A stretch of DNA of 64,000 nt, from contig NZ_AP018178.1 in NCBI RefSeq assembly GCF_002368195.1, positions 6,212,645 to 6,276,644 on the forward strand. The letters are read 5' to 3'. Both the position numbers and the translations under genes were made by a program. How positions within the stretch are numbered: position 1 is the stretch's first letter; each line of letters opens with the position of its first letter. This DNA comes from Calothrix sp. NIES-2100. Lineage in GTDB: Bacteria > Cyanobacteriota > Cyanobacteriia > Cyanobacteriales > Nostocaceae. This document shows, one piece after another, positions 16,529 to 25,503 of the stretch. The notes below the pieces were generated by a model. The model was given only the letters and a program-made list of their open reading frames with translations. It was not told the origin of the DNA and searched no databases.

Positions 16529-18004
16529 TCAAAATTGGCGTGACCAGTTGGTAGGCCAGCGTTCGACTACTACTTTAGTTTGGGTAAAAAATTCAACTGC
16601 GTGATTGCTTTGCCCATGTAAATCGCCAAAAAAGCTTTCTTTCCAACCACTGAAGGGAAAAAATGCCATTGGCGCAGCAACGCCAATGTTGATGCCGATA
16701 TTACCAGCTTCGGCTTCGTAGCGGAATTTACGCGCTGCTGCACCGCTGCTGGTAAATAAACAAGCCATATTCCCATATTGACCGCTATTAACTAAGGCGA
16801 TCGCATCTTCGATAGTATCCAAATGGATTAAACTCAGTACTGGGCCAAAAATCTCGGTACGGGCGATTTCTCCTGCGGGATTGATGTTTTGTAAAATTGT
16901 CGGGCGAATAAAATTACCTTGTTCATAACCAGATATCTTCGGTTTTCGTCCATCAACTAACAAATTTGCCCCTTCCTCTACCCCCTGCTGAATTAATCCC
17001 TCAATTCTGGTTTTACTGCGGATATCAATCACAGGCCCCATTTCTACACCTTTGTCTAAACCGTTACCGACTACACGATTTTTCGCAGTTGCGGCGATCG
17101 CTTCGGTAAAAGAGGAACGTGCATCGGCGACGGTGATGGCAATCGATGCAGCTAAACAGCGTTGTCCCGCACAACCAAAGGCGCTATCAGCTGCAATACG
17201 TGTAGTCATTTCCATATCTGCATCTGGTAAAACAATCAGGGGATTTTTCGCCCCACCTTGGCATTGGACACGTTTACCATTGGCTGCGCCTCGGCTATAG
17301 ATATATTTGGCAACTGGTGTGGAACCAACAAAACTAATTGCGCGGATTTGGGGATGATCTAAAATAGCATCGACAGCTTCCTTGCCACCGTTGACTAGAT
17401 TAATTACCCCTTTGGGTAAACCTGTTTTATCTAGTAGGTGGAAGATTTTTTGCATTGTCAGTGGTACTTTTTCCGAAGGCTTGACAATATAGGTATTGCC
17501 AGTGGCGATCGCATAAGGTAAAAACCAAAATGGAATCATCCCCGGAAAATTAAACGGACATATCACCGCCGCTACTCCCAAGGGTTGGCGAATCATCATC
17601 TCATCAATACCTGTGGCGATATCTTCGAGATTTGTCCCTTGCATCATCATGGGAATTCCGCAAGCAACTTCTACGTTTTCAATCGCCCGCCGCATTTCAC
17701 CCTTAGACTCAGCTAAAGTCTTACCGCATTCTTTAGTAATCGTCTGCGCTAAATCCTCAAAATGTTCTTCCAACAAATTTTTGAGTTTAAATAAATACTG
17801 TACTCTTTCCGTCGGTGGGGTGCGTCGCCATGTAGCAAAAGCAACCGCTGCCGCCGCGACTGCTTGATTCACTTCAGACGCAGGTGATAGAGGTACTTGC
17901 GCCAGTATTTCTGCGGTTGCTGGGTTGATGACATCTAAGTATTCTTGAGCGCTAGTAGATGCACTCCACTGGCCGTTGATATAGTTGGGTAAGGTGTTTG
18001 TCAT
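16529..18004 (-). CDS. mmsA: CoA-acylating methylmalonate-semialdehyde dehydrogenase
   Basis: A 491-residue aldehyde dehydrogenase of the MmsA/IolA type, which oxidises (methyl)malonate semialdehyde with NAD+ and CoA to propionyl- or acetyl-CoA in valine, thymine or inositol breakdown. Signature features are the catalytic C283 in GCAGQRCLAAS, the PFNFPGMIPFWF segment (ICPFNFP motif), the KPSEKVPLT loop, and QGGAKNP in place of the usual general-base Glu motif, as in CoA-dependent members. No other valine or inositol catabolic gene is next to it, so its pathway here is open. The ATG at 18004 (MTNTLPNYINGQW) is a normal family start; its upstream region is a 21-bp tandem repeat array. Confidence 0.92.
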   Translation of the reverse strand: MTNTLPNYINGQWSASTSAQEYLDVINPATAEILAQVPLSPASEVNQAVAAAAVAFATWRRTPPTERVQYLFKLKNLLEEHFEDLAQTITKECGKTLAESKGEMRRAIENVEVACGIPMMMQGTNLEDIATGIDEMMIRQPLGVAAVICPFNFPGMIPFWFLPYAIATGNTYIVKPSEKVPLTMQKIFHLLDKTGLPKGVINLVNGGKEAVDAILDHPQIRAISFVGSTPVAKYIYSRGAANGKRVQCQGGAKNPLIVLPDADMEMTTRIAADSAFGCAGQRCLAASIAITVADARSSFTEAIAATAKNRVVGNGLDKGVEMGPVIDIRSKTRIEGLIQQGVEEGANLLVDGRKPKISGYEQGNFIRPTILQNINPAGEIARTEIFGPVLSLIHLDTIEDAIALVNSGQYGNMACLFTSSGAAARKFRYEAEAGNIGINIGVAAPMAFFPFSGWKESFFGDLHGQSNHAVEFFTQTKVVVERWPTNWSRQF

Positions 18005-18499
18005 TTGTCAATTGTCATTTGTCAATGGGCATTGGGCATGGGGCATTAAGCCTGGTTAATGAAGCTCAAAGCCTGGTTAATGCAGCTAAAAGCCTGGTTA
18101 GCGGAGATCAAAGCCTGGTTAATGAAGCTCAAAGCCTGGTTAATGAAGCTCAAAGCCTGGTTAATGAAGCTCAAAGCCTGGTTAATGGAGCTAAAAGCCT
18201 GGTTAATGGAGCTAAAAGCCTGCTTAACGGAGCTAAAAGCCTGGTTAATGGAGCTAAAAGCCTGGTTAATGAAGCTCAAAGCCTGGTTAATGAAGCTCAA
18301 AGCCTGGTTAATGAAGCTCAAAGCCTGGTTAATGAAGCTCAAAGCCTGGTTAACGAAGCTCAAAGCCTGGTTAACGAAGCTCAAAGCCTCAAAAAGCATC
18401 ATCAATTTACAATGCCGTTTGTCTCCCTCATCTCGCCACACTCCCCACACTCCCCACACTCTCTTATCCCCCCAGCCCCCCAGCCCCCCTGCCTTATTT
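18005..18499. other. Gene-free stretch dominated by a tandem repeat
   Basis: Begins with TTTGTCA/ATTGTCA heptamers and GGGCATTG words, then the 16-unit 21-bp array, then a CCACACTCCC-type low-complexity run. Long open frames on both strands (up to 177 codons) arise because the 21-base unit has no stop in most frames; I do not support them as genes. Confidence 0.75.
18048..18390. repeat. Tandem array of sixteen 21-bp units
   Basis: Sixteen full units of AAGCCTGGTTAATGAAGCTC-A type from 18048 to 18383 plus a partial seventeenth. Most units differ by only one or two bases (ATG/ACG, GAAGCTCA/GGAGCTAA), indicating recent expansion. Read as protein the plus strand gives SLVNEAQ heptads. It lies in the upstream region of mmsA, between it and the histidine-kinase pair. 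Confidence 0.95.
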
Positions 18500-20149
18500 T
18501 CAATTTAATTTTATTGGTAATTCGACTATAAATCTTGTCCAGCCTTCGGTGCTGGTAACTTCAATTGTGCCTTGAAGATATCTCACTAGTTTTTTTACTA
18601 ATGCTAACCCTAATCCTGTACCACTATGTTGCAGAAGTTGGCTTTGGGGTATCTGATAATCTAGGTCAAAAATAGTAGATTTGTCTTTTGTCTGACTTTT
18701 AAGAGTGCGGTAAAATGGATCAAATATTAGCGATTGTTCGGTTGGAGATAGCTCGATTCCCGAATTGCTAATGATGATTTGTACAAGTTTCTCTGGAGCA
18801 TCATTACTCAGGCTTTTTGTATTATCTATGAGTTGGACATTTACGGTAATTCGCTCAAGTGCAGGAGTGTATTTGCCAGCGTTGTTGAGCAATTCCGATA
18901 CAATTCGAGTGAGGAGATTTAAGTCAGAAACTATCGGTGGTAAGTCCGGGGCAATGTTAACTTCTAGAATCTGTTGTTGGGCTTGTATTAATTCTTCAAA
19001 ACCCTCGATAACGTGAGGTAGCCAGTTTTGCAGATTAATGACAGTTAATTGTAAGGGATAAATATCTGCATCAATAATGCGCATTTCTAGCAAATCATCA
19101 ATGAGATTTAACTCTTGTTCACACTGGTCACGTAAGATGTTTAGATATTGGGTTACAGAGCCAGATTTAGAAAGTGTTTCTGAATTCAAAATCCCCTGTT
19201 TATCTAGAATATTTTCTAACATTGAGATTGCCATTTTGATGTTTGATAACGGTGTGCGCATCTCATGCGAAGTGGTTGCCAAAAAATCTTCTTTTAACTT
19301 GTTTAGCTGTTGGAGTTCTTTCATTTGAATTTCTAGCTGTTGCGCACGAAAAGCAGTGAGACGACGTTCTTCGATTAGCAGGCGTTGGGTGTTATCTCGA
19401 AAAACCATAACGGCTCCGGCGATCGCACCGTTACGATCTTTAATAGCAGTCACACTATCAGCTATGGGAATTTTTGTGCCGTTTTTGGTCACAAGTAGGA
19501 TGCGATCGTTCAAATAGATCGGGGTTTGGCTTTGTAGTGCTAAAACGATCGGGTTTTCTATAGGAAGTTGGGTTTGTTGATCGATGAGTTGGCAGATTTC
19601 GCTAAACATCCTGTTTTTGGCTTCATCTAATCGCCACTCTGTTAATGCTTCAGCTACTTGATTGAGATATTTGACCTGTAACTGTGTATCGACGACAATT
19701 ACTCCGTCCCCCATTTCCCGCAAAACAGTACTTAAAAATTGCTCCCGTTCATAGCGATTGAGTGCTGTTTGAATGGCAACATACAATTCTTGCTCTCGAA
19801 TTGGTTTGAGAATATAACCAAACGGTGATGTGAGTGTTGCTCGTTCTACAGTACTTTTATCTGAATGCCCTGTAACATAAATTATCGGAATTTGTAAACT
19901 ATTCCAAATTTGCTCTGCTGCTTGAATACCATCCATTTCTCCCTGGAGTCTGATATCCATTAAAATCAAGTTGGGGCGTAGTTGATTTGCTTTATCAATT
20001 GCTGCTGTTGCAGAATCTGCAATATCTACGACTGTGTATCCCAAAGATTCTAAACTTTCTTGTAAGTTGATAGCCAGAATAAATTCATCTTCGACAATTA
20101 GGACTTGAATTTTTTTCGAGTTATCTTTTTTTGAGGAGATGCTGACCAT
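18500..20149 (-). CDS. Response regulator-PAS-histidine kinase hybrid
   Basis: A 549-residue cytoplasmic signalling protein. Residues 12-130 are a receiver with acidic pocket VEDE and phospho-acceptor D65 (LILMDIRLQG) and conserved Lys in ILKPI. Residues 140-255 form a PAS domain. Residues 285-355 are a HisKA dimerisation domain with H295 (TTSHEMRTPL), and the rest is a HATPase_c with N-box LLNNAGKYTP and GTGLGLALVKKL. The receiver at the N-terminus suggests it is itself phosphorylated by a partner. The upstream kinase gene ends only three bases before this ATG, so translation is probably coupled and that kinase is the likely partner. No membrane segment is present. Confidence 0.92.
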   Translation of the reverse strand: MVSISSKKDNSKKIQVLIVEDEFILAINLQESLESLGYTVVDIADSATAAIDKANQLRPNLILMDIRLQGEMDGIQAAEQIWNSLQIPIIYVTGHSDKSTVERATLTSPFGYILKPIREQELYVAIQTALNRYEREQFLSTVLREMGDGVIVVDTQLQVKYLNQVAEALTEWRLDEAKNRMFSEICQLIDQQTQLPIENPIVLALQSQTPIYLNDRILLVTKNGTKIPIADSVTAIKDRNGAIAGAVMVFRDNTQRLLIEERRLTAFRAQQLEIQMKELQQLNKLKEDFLATTSHEMRTPLSNIKMAISMLENILDKQGILNSETLSKSGSVTQYLNILRDQCEQELNLIDDLLEMRIIDADIYPLQLTVINLQNWLPHVIEGFEELIQAQQQILEVNIAPDLPPIVSDLNLLTRIVSELLNNAGKYTPALERITVNVQLIDNTKSLSNDAPEKLVQIIISNSGIELSPTEQSLIFDPFYRTLKSQTKDKSTIFDLDYQIPQSQLLQHSGTGLGLALVKKLVRYLQGTIEVTSTEGWTRFIVELPIKLN

Positions 20150-20152
20150 AAT

Positions 20153-23100
20153 TTATGCCCGGTTTTTGCTAAAAGTAATTTTAAATTCTGTTCCCTGTTG
20201 CGAGTGGATTTCGATGCATCCCTTTAATTGTTTCACTAAACCGTAAACAAGGGTGATTCCCAATGTTTTAGTTTGGTTGCGTTCAAAGTCTGTTGGTAGA
20301 CCAACTCCATTATCTCGAACAATGAGTATCAAATTATGTTGCTTGTCTAAAGAAAATTTAACTTCTTGATATAAATGTAATTGGATTTTTCCAGGACGAT
20401 TATCAGGGAAGGCGTATTTTAAAGCATTAGAAACTAGTTCATTAATAATTAAGCCACAAGGAATTGCGGTTTCAATATCCAAGCTCACATTCTCAACTTG
20501 AATATTCAGTTGTACAGAGTCAGATCTAATATTATAGGAATCAAATAAATGAGTTGTTAAATCTGGCAGATACTCGGCAAAATCAATATTTGCTAAATCT
20601 TCAGAGCGGTAGAGTTTTTCATGCACCAGAGCAATCGAGGCGATGCGGTTTTGACTATCACGCAGAATTGCGATTGCTTGAGAATCTTGTGTCCGTCTGC
20701 ACTGCATCTGTAGCAAACTGCTAACAATCCCTAAGTTGTTCTTGACACGATGGTGAATTTCTTTGAGTAATACTTCCTTTTCTGTGAGAGAGGCTTTGAT
20801 TTTTTCTTCGGCTTGTTTGTGTTCGGTGATATCTTGTTGCACAGCTACAAGCACGGTTCCATATTCTGGATGTTCAAAAACAGATGCAGTGGCGCGACTC
20901 CAGAAGGGAGTACCATCTTTTTTCACATTATGAACTTCATAGGTAGCTTCACCATCTTGCAAGATGGCAGATCTAATAGCTTGATTGACTTCTTCAGCTG
21001 TGATATGTTCATTTGCATAGTTGACAATCGATACATGCTGACCGATTAATTCACCAGTTTCATAACCAAACATCTGCTCGAATTTTGGGTTGGCATAAAC
21101 CATAATTCCATCGCTAGCTCGCACTAAGCAAATTCCCTCTGCCATGTTGCGAGTGATGACTGCTTGAAGTTCTAATATATGTTCAGCGTGTTTGCGATCG
21201 CTAATATTCACACTATTACCCACAATGCGGTAAATACGTGAATTTTCGTCTATTAAAGGGGTGAGGCTGGTAACCCACCAGGTTTCTTTGCCGTTAAAAG
21301 GTAAGCATTCCTCATAGGTAATACTTTCTCTGGCGGTAATGCAATCTTGATAATGCTGTCGGATAGCTGCTACTACTGTAGGAGGAAATATCTGCTCCAA
21401 GGTTTTACCTGGCAATTCCTGGGAACTTAAGCCTGAGATTCTTTCGCCAGTAGGGTTCAAATTAACAAGGCGAAAATCATTATCTACAACATCTACCACA
21501 AAAATTGCTTGTCCGACTCCGTTATAGATACTGCGTAAAAAGGTTTCTTTTTCTTGCAGTGCTTGTTCTGCTAGTTTGCGTAAGCGAAGCTCTTCGTAGA
21601 CATCGCTAATATCAATCATCACACCCAGCATTCTGACAGGTTCGCCTGCTTCGTTGTAAATCGCGCGTCCTTTACCAGTTATCCAGCGAACCCTGCCATC
21701 AGGATAAACTATCCGGTATTCAGCCTCAAAATTGGTATGTTCTCTCAGTGCTTTGAATACAGCCTGTTCTACTCTGTCAATATCTTCTGGATGGACACAA
21801 TTGCGCCATAGTTGATAATCCATTTCTGATTTTCTTGGCTCTAACCCCATTAAGCGAAAAGTGTTGTCGTTCCAGATGACTTCTCCTGTTTGCAAATTCC
21901 AGTCCCAGGCACCGATATGGTTAAATTCTAAAGTTAGCCGCAGTTGTTCTTCATTCTGGCGTAGAGTTTCCTCAGTATGTTTGAAGTTGGTGACATCGAC
22001 TACCAATCCATCCCAAGCGACGCGACCATCTTCTAAATAGCGTGGCGTAGAACGAAAATGCAACCATTTAAATTGACCGCTAGGGGTGCGGAAGCGTAGT
22101 TGAATGTCAAATACGGATAGATTCGCCCTAGACTCATCGGCAGCAGCTTGGAACCGGGGTATATCCTCTGGGAGCAACTGGCTATACAATAGACTTGAAT
22201 CTCTCAGTGCATCTTCTACCTTAATTTCCATCAGCCTTTCAAATCCAGCACTCAGATAAGAAAAGCAATTGCTACCATCAAGTTCGCGGGTTACTTTATA
22301 AATTGCGCCATTGGGTAAGTTATCCCCAATCCGGCGTAACATAGCTTCACGTTCTTGCAAGGCGAGTTCTGCTTGTTTGCGTAAGTGCAGTTCGTCGTAG
22401 ACATCGCTAACATCTCCCAGGGAACCAACCAAGCGCACGGGATTTCCCTGCTCATCCCAGACAGCCTTGGCGCGAGAGCGAAACCACCCGTAGCTTCCAT
22501 CTTGACGGCGAAGACGATACTCAACATGATAATCTGGGACTTGCCGTTGTAGGTACGCTTGTTGAGCGGCAATTACCGCTTCGTAATCATCAGGATGTAT
22601 GCGAATGTGCCACTCATCATCTGTATTGCTCAATTGTTCCCGTTCATAACCCAACATCTCAAACCAACGAGCAGAGCGAAAAGTTTGATTGGTAATGATA
22701 TTCCAATCCCAAATAGCTTCATTAGTACCTGCGATCGCTAAATGCCAGCGTTCTTCACTCTCACGGAGTGCTTCTTCAATTTGTTTGCGATCCGTAATAT
22801 CAGTACTAGTAGCTGTGACAATCCAGCAGTTTGCTGCTGCGTCATACCGGGAGGTGTAAGTACCTGATATCCAGCGAAGGGAACCATCTGTGTGCTGAAA
22901 TCGGTATTCTACTGTTACCGTGCGTTCAGCAAAAATATCATCAAACAGCGGCATAATCACCGTTTCTCTATCTTCTGGATGCACCCGCGACATCCACAAG
23001 TATTTATCTCTCGAAATTTCCTGTGGTGTATAACCAAAAACCGCTTCACAGCCTACAGAGTGATAATCATACTCCCAATCACGATTGGGGAATACGCGAA

Positions 23101-23665
23101 AACTCACAATTGCAGTAGCGATCGCGCTATCAACAATATCATTGATTCTCGCTTGTGATGCTTGATAACTAGCTTCCTTTTGTACCAGTAAATCACTCAT
23201 ATGCTGCCTTTGCGCCACTTCTTGTGCCAAGGCTGCTGTTAGTCTCTCCATCACTTCCAGGCAAGTGACAACACTGATAACTTTCCCGCGACTATCAAGT
23301 ATGGGTAAATGGCTAATATCATGCTGGCTAAATATTTGCACAACAGGAGGCAGATCCTCTGCATCCGTCTGGCTCAAAGTAATTACAGGTTGAGTCATGA
23401 ATTCGCCAACCGTTACCTGTGTCAGTGCCGTTCGATTGGCTAAAACATCTAGTTCTTCCTGCTTCGTAAACATCACCTGAAATAAGTTTTTTTCAGTGAA
23501 AATACCCACTAATTTTTCTGATTCTAAAATCAACGCACAGCTTGTCCCGGCTTGATTCATTTGATGGATAACATCAAGCACTGGCATATTTTTTTTGACT
23601 ACTAGGACAAGGGTTTGACCTTTTTGATTCACCAGAGGTAGTTCAGGAATATCCATCTGATTCAT
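20153..23665 (-). CDS. CBS-multi-PAS histidine kinase (HisKA_2 type)
   Basis: A 1170-residue soluble sensor kinase. Residues 5-150 hold a pair of CBS motifs (VGEFMTQPVITLSQ, HLPILDSRGKVISVVT), which usually bind adenine nucleotides. About six PAS/PAC domains follow (residues 170-950), several with the typical FGYTPQE, MLGYEREQL or MFGYETGELIG text. The catalytic region carries the HisKA_2 phospho-acceptor motif LLKEIHHRVKNNLGIVSSLL and an HATPase_c with NELVSNALKYAF and DNGVGLP. This kinase class often feeds stand-alone receivers; the receiver-bearing kinase three bases downstream is the obvious candidate. The sensed signals cannot be assigned. The start (MNQMDIPELPL) at 23665 gives the complete first CBS. 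Confidence 0.92.
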   Translation of the reverse strand: MNQMDIPELPLVNQKGQTLVLVVKKNMPVLDVIHQMNQAGTSCALILESEKLVGIFTEKNLFQVMFTKQEELDVLANRTALTQVTVGEFMTQPVITLSQTDAEDLPPVVQIFSQHDISHLPILDSRGKVISVVTCLEVMERLTAALAQEVAQRQHMSDLLVQKEASYQASQARINDIVDSAIATAIVSFRVFPNRDWEYDYHSVGCEAVFGYTPQEISRDKYLWMSRVHPEDRETVIMPLFDDIFAERTVTVEYRFQHTDGSLRWISGTYTSRYDAAANCWIVTATSTDITDRKQIEEALRESEERWHLAIAGTNEAIWDWNIITNQTFRSARWFEMLGYEREQLSNTDDEWHIRIHPDDYEAVIAAQQAYLQRQVPDYHVEYRLRRQDGSYGWFRSRAKAVWDEQGNPVRLVGSLGDVSDVYDELHLRKQAELALQEREAMLRRIGDNLPNGAIYKVTRELDGSNCFSYLSAGFERLMEIKVEDALRDSSLLYSQLLPEDIPRFQAAADESRANLSVFDIQLRFRTPSGQFKWLHFRSTPRYLEDGRVAWDGLVVDVTNFKHTEETLRQNEEQLRLTLEFNHIGAWDWNLQTGEVIWNDNTFRLMGLEPRKSEMDYQLWRNCVHPEDIDRVEQAVFKALREHTNFEAEYRIVYPDGRVRWITGKGRAIYNEAGEPVRMLGVMIDISDVYEELRLRKLAEQALQEKETFLRSIYNGVGQAIFVVDVVDNDFRLVNLNPTGERISGLSSQELPGKTLEQIFPPTVVAAIRQHYQDCITARESITYEECLPFNGKETWWVTSLTPLIDENSRIYRIVGNSVNISDRKHAEHILELQAVITRNMAEGICLVRASDGIMVYANPKFEQMFGYETGELIGQHVSIVNYANEHITAEEVNQAIRSAILQDGEATYEVHNVKKDGTPFWSRATASVFEHPEYGTVLVAVQQDITEHKQAEEKIKASLTEKEVLLKEIHHRVKNNLGIVSSLLQMQCRRTQDSQAIAILRDSQNRIASIALVHEKLYRSEDLANIDFAEYLPDLTTHLFDSYNIRSDSVQLNIQVENVSLDIETAIPCGLIINELVSNALKYAFPDNRPGKIQLHLYQEVKFSLDKQHNLILIVRDNGVGLPTDFERNQTKTLGITLVYGLVKQLKGCIEIHSQQGTEFKITFSKNRA

Positions 23666-23916
23666 TCCTTCCTGTATACAAGAGGCTGAAATTCCAAGTC
23701 AAATATTTTGCCAAAATTACTGCTTCTTCAGATTTTCCTCATAATTATGCTTTAGTCTTTGCTGTTAGAGTGAGATGCTCGGCTGGCATGAACCTCTGAG
23801 CTTTTACTATTGCTATTACTTAGCTACTCTCACTTTTGTCTTAGAAAAGCAGAATAGCAATTAGTTCAACAAAAAGATAGATAACGTATCAATTCTTTTA
23901 CAAGGTAAACAAATTT

Positions 23917-24315
23917 ATGACAGCAGTTCAGTTGGGAACCAAGAAAGTCGATAATAGCTTAATGATGCGCTATCAGAGCATGAGTTTACTAAACCAAAAT
24001 CACAGCAATTTTTCTAAGCAGACAAACAATTGTCCTCTATGTGGTTATGAGCGCATTCGTAAACATGGCAAGACCAGTAAAGGTAGTCAACGCTTTTTCT
24101 GCCCAGGTTGTCGGCAAACTTTTAGTGAAACGTTAAATACGCTTTATTACCGTCGGCAAGTAAATAAGGAAGATATACAAATTGTTCTGCAATCTTATGC
24201 AGAAGGAATGAGTTTCAGAGGTATAAGTCGTATTAGTGGATTAGCTTACAATACCGTAGTCAGAATTATTCAGGCTGCTAACAAAAAGGCGAATTCATCT
24301 GATTCGGAGGATTAA
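23917..24315 (+). CDS. InsA-like zinc-ribbon/HTH protein, orphan
   Basis: A 132-residue protein with an IS1 InsA-type N-terminal zinc ribbon (CPLCG...FFCPGCRQTF, four cysteines at about residues 39, 42, 63, 66) and a helix-turn-helix (SFRGISRISGLAYNTVVRIIQAA). In IS1 elements this is the first of two frames, and the DDE catalytic part follows. No DDE-like frame or terminal inverted repeats are seen downstream up to the next gene at 24705, so this is either an IS remnant or a domesticated DNA-binding protein. It is divergent from the large kinase gene, 251 bases away. The ATG at 23917 follows AAGGTAAAC. Confidence 0.7.
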   Translation: MTAVQLGTKKVDNSLMMRYQSMSLLNQNHSNFSKQTNNCPLCGYERIRKHGKTSKGSQRFFCPGCRQTFSETLNTLYYRRQVNKEDIQIVLQSYAEGMSFRGISRISGLAYNTVVRIIQAANKKANSSDSED

Positions 24316-24704
24316 GTGGGGAATAAGGACTAGTACCGCAGGGCGAAAGTCACACATTCAAAAGTCACGCCTTCAAAAGGATTGTTTTCGGAATTTTTCC
24401 GCCATGTAAAATGGTACGTTTATTTACGCCGTGCTGTACTAGAGATTAGAGACTAGGAGATGAGGGAGATGTGGGGAGTGTGCCCAATGCCCAATACTTC
24501 CACGTCTGGTGTGTCCGCTACGCGCTAAGTCTTGGCGCAGCCTCTCCAACAGGAGAAACTATGCCAGGGGCTTTACGCTCAGTACAAGTGCCCAATACCC
24601 AAAAACTCCACCCACGGATCGGAGTTTTTCATAATTTATCCTTCAGATCACTGGCAGATTGGCTAATAATGAAGAAAGATTAAGTTGCATTGAGCAAACT
24701 TGCC
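24316..24704. other. Repeat-rich spacer upstream of the M41-like peptidase
   Basis: Contains CAAAAGTCAC and CCCAATGC-type repeat words, a GC-rich degenerate interspersed palindrome (about 24505-24560) and a hairpin (24601-24629). No gene was supported. Confidence 0.55.
24601..24629 (+). terminator. Terminator-like hairpin before the M41-like peptidase gene
   Basis: Arms AAAAACTCC and GGAGTTTTT (9 bp, perfect) with an 11-base loop; the 3' arm supplies a five-T run. It could end transcripts coming from the InsA-like gene. Confidence 0.6.
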
Positions 24705-25400
24705 ATGAGCCAGACTGCCCTGAATTTGATTGCAATATCTATCTTTCTGATGACTCTATCGGTGTTGTTGGGGCCATTAGTGAACATTTCACCGACAATA
24801 CCCGCAATTGCTACCTTCACTATTTTGGGAATAGCTACCCTGGACAGTTTCAGCTTTCAAGGAAAGGGAGGTTCTCTGATTTTAGATTGGATTGCGGGCT
24901 TCAAGAGCGAACACCGCGATCGCATTATCCACCATGAAGCAGGTCATTTTCTGGTTGCCCATCTTTTAGGTATTCCTGTAACCGGCTACACTCTCAGTGC
25001 GTGGGAAGCTTGGAAACAGGGGCAACCAGGGCAAGGTGGTGTGAGCTTTGATGATGGCGAATTAGCATCTGGGTTGGAAGTAGGCAAAATTAGCGTACAA
25101 CTTTTAGATCGCTACTGTACTGTTTGGATGGCTGGGATTGCTGCCGAAAATTTGGTGTTCCAAAATGCTGAAGGCGGATCTGATGATCGCCGCAAGCTAG
25201 CAGAGGTATTGACAAAATTAGGTTTTTATAATGTTAGTTTTCAACAAAAACAGCGTTTACATGCTCTACAAGCCAAAACCCTGCTACAAGAAAATTGGTC
25301 AAGTTACCAAGCTTTAGTAGAAGCCATGCAGCAACGTGCCTCAGTGGTAGAGTGTAAAAATGCGATTGAGAACCAAGGGTCAATAGTCAATAGTCAATAG
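24705..25400 (+). CDS. Membrane M41-like (FtsH-related) peptidase domain protein without AAA domain
   Basis: About 231 residues. Two N-terminal hydrophobic helices (ALNLIAISIFLMTLSVLLG and IPAIATFTILGIATL) are followed by a zinc-peptidase-like domain with HHEAGHFLVAHLLG, matching the HEAGH site of FtsH/M41 proteases, and by ...YCTVWMAGIAAENLVF, matching the FtsH segment that follows the site. There is no AAA+ ATPase. Such short proteins are conserved in cyanobacteria and may be ATP-independent membrane proteases or regulators; activity is unproven. The ATG at 24705 is preferred over TTG 24690. The last seven residues (SIVNSQ and stop) are encoded by heptamer repeats, so the C-terminus has been extended or replaced by repeat DNA. 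Confidence 0.8.
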   Translation: MSQTALNLIAISIFLMTLSVLLGPLVNISPTIPAIATFTILGIATLDSFSFQGKGGSLILDWIAGFKSEHRDRIIHHEAGHFLVAHLLGIPVTGYTLSAWEAWKQGQPGQGGVSFDDGELASGLEVGKISVQLLDRYCTVWMAGIAAENLVFQNAEGGSDDRRKLAEVLTKLGFYNVSFQQKQRLHALQAKTLLQENWSSYQALVEAMQQRASVVECKNAIENQGSIVNSQ

Positions 25401-25442
25401 TCAATAGTCATTGGTCATTGGTCATTGGTCATTGGTCAATAG
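25380..25442. repeat. Nine heptamer repeats overlapping a gene end
   Basis: Four TCAATAG units, four TCATTGG units and one more TCAATAG, all in register. The stop codon of the M41-like peptidase gene lies inside the third unit. Confidence 0.95.
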
Positions 25443-25503
25443 TTCCCTCATCTCCCCACACTCCCTCATCCTCCTCATCCTCCTCATCTCCCCCAATCCC
25501 CTG

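Noticed and set aside
17998..18531. Long open frames through the 21-bp array on both strands (up to 177 codons)
   Set aside because: A 21-base unit without a stop keeps several frames open at once. The products are pure heptad repeats, no ribosome-binding site stands out, and both strands are equally open.
23917..24315. Complete IS1 element
   Set aside because: No DDE-type second frame, frameshift window or terminal inverted repeats were seen around the InsA-like gene.
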